Positions 45,924 to 46,315 of a stretch of 46,315 bases of DNA are shown piece after piece. The stretch's first letter is position 1, and each line of letters opens with the position of its first letter. The stretch covers positions 328 to 46,642 of the forward strand of contig DEFA01000018.1 of assembly GCA_002350525.1 (NCBI GenBank), given 5' to 3'. The notes under the pieces were generated by a model. The model did no database searches. It was not told where the DNA came from and saw only the letters and a program-made list of their open reading frames with translations. The DNA is from Lachnospiraceae bacterium UBA2864 (lineage in GTDB: Bacteria; Bacillota; Clostridia; Lachnospirales; Lachnospiraceae). The position numbers and the translations under genes were made by a program.

Positions 45924-45953
45924 TTGTGTATTTTCGTGCAAGAAACATATAGT
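45924..45953 (+). promoter_or_regulatory. possible promoter for the ABC ATPase gene
   Basis: TTGTGT (45924-45929) and TATAGT (45948-45953) are 18 bases apart, a moderate match. The GTGCAA half-site at 45936-45941 lies in the spacer. It would give a leader of about 100 bases with short inverted repeats (GCGG/CCGC near 46000 and TTAATT/AATTAA near 46020-46036). Confidence 0.35.
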
Positions 45954-46058
45954 AATCGAAAATGAAAAGTAATATTATATTACAAGTTGGTAGGGAGATT
46001 GCGGTTATGAGCCGCCTTAATTAACTAGAGAATTAACTTAATCACAGGAGGTTACGAG

Positions 46059-46315
46059 ATGTCTAGTTTACAGTTAAAGAACATTTATAAGATTTACCCT
46101 AACGGATTCAACGCTGTTAAGGACTTCAATCTTGATATTCAGGATAAGGAGTTCATAATCTTCGTTGGACCTTCAGGATGTGGTAAGTCAACAACACTTA
46201 GAATGATCGCCGGACTTGAGGATATCAGCTCAGGTGAGCTTTGGATCGGCGACAAGATGGTTAACGACATCGAGCCTAAGGACAGAGATATTGCGATGGT
46301 ATTCCAGAACTACGC
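46059..46315 (+). CDS. ABC transporter ATP-binding protein, sugar type, 3' partial
   Basis: The first 85 residues of a MalK/MsmK/UgpC-type ATPase that powers carbohydrate uptake through a separate binding protein and permeases. It starts MSSLQLKNIYKIYPNG, has Walker A GPSGCGKSTT, then IAGLEDISSGELWIG and the Q-loop AMVFQNYA at the window edge. These segments match the MsmK/UgpC group closely. The signature motif, Walker B and the regulatory C-terminal domain lie outside the window. AGGAGGT precedes the ATG. It probably serves several sugar transporters, as MsmK-type ATPases do in other Firmicutes (family knowledge). Confidence 0.93.
   Translation, partial: MSSLQLKNIYKIYPNGFNAVKDFNLDIQDKEFIIFVGPSGCGKSTTLRMIAGLEDISSGELWIGDKMVNDIEPKDRDIAMVFQNY

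Noticed and set aside
1..46315. CRISPR array associated with the CARF-nuclease
   Set aside because: No set of regularly spaced 25-40 base direct repeats was seen in any gap; the repeats after apt and rel are irregular and too few.

Overview
The window reads as an ordinary chromosomal segment of a low-to-moderate G+C, Gram-positive anaerobe, most likely a member of the Lachnospiraceae (Butyrivibrio/Roseburia-type). This is inferred from gene content: a HemZ-type coproporphyrinogen enzyme, a SecD-SecF fusion, a bifunctional Rel with the RFKD motif, the order gdpP-rplI-dnaB, and a pair of large proteins resembling the DUF5717/DUF5716 families that I know mainly from that family. I see no rRNA, tRNA, CRISPR array, prophage or transposase. 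All genes but one are on the + strand, and no gene-free gap exceeds 300 bases.

Region 1 (1-4813) is a phospho-signalling operon: a 5'-truncated FHA protein, a PP2C phosphatase, a transmembrane Ser/Thr kinase with a helical repeat ectodomain in place of PASTA domains, and a membrane-anchored acidic protein with eight T-x-[VIL]-L motifs that look like phospho-threonine docking sites. Region 2 (4959-16178) holds a 3528-residue surface protein of Ig-like modules in a long-period (~470 aa) and higher-order (~940 aa) repeat pattern, then a small membrane zinc-ribbon protein.

Region 3 (16307-29061) is mostly housekeeping: a glycerol-1-phosphate-dehydrogenase-like enzyme, secDF, recJ, apt, rel, a metallo-beta-lactamase-fold hydrolase, hemZ, hisS and an A24 prepilin peptidase. 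Short repeat elements sit against the stop codons of apt and rel. A convergent minus-strand PLP aminotransferase (29097-30149) shares a bidirectional terminator with the peptidase gene.

Region 4 (30316-36431) is a tightly packed three-gene operon of unknown function: a 1331-residue scaffold-like protein, a divergent Hsp70-like protein with degenerate nucleotide-binding motifs, and a helical-repeat protein. Region 5 (36568-45800) has valS, then gdpP-rplI-dnaB, then an SDR oxidoreductase, a Card1/Can2-like CARF-nuclease and a LytR_C-domain membrane protein. The CARF-nuclease is in an apparent operon with the replicative helicase and has no CRISPR locus nearby. The window ends in a sugar-type ABC transporter ATPase gene preceded by a nested inverted-repeat regulatory region.

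The strongest candidates for undescribed biology are the CARF-nuclease in the dnaB operon, the scaffold/Hsp70-like/helical-repeat operon, and the FHA-PP2C-kinase module with its multivalent T-x-V-L protein.
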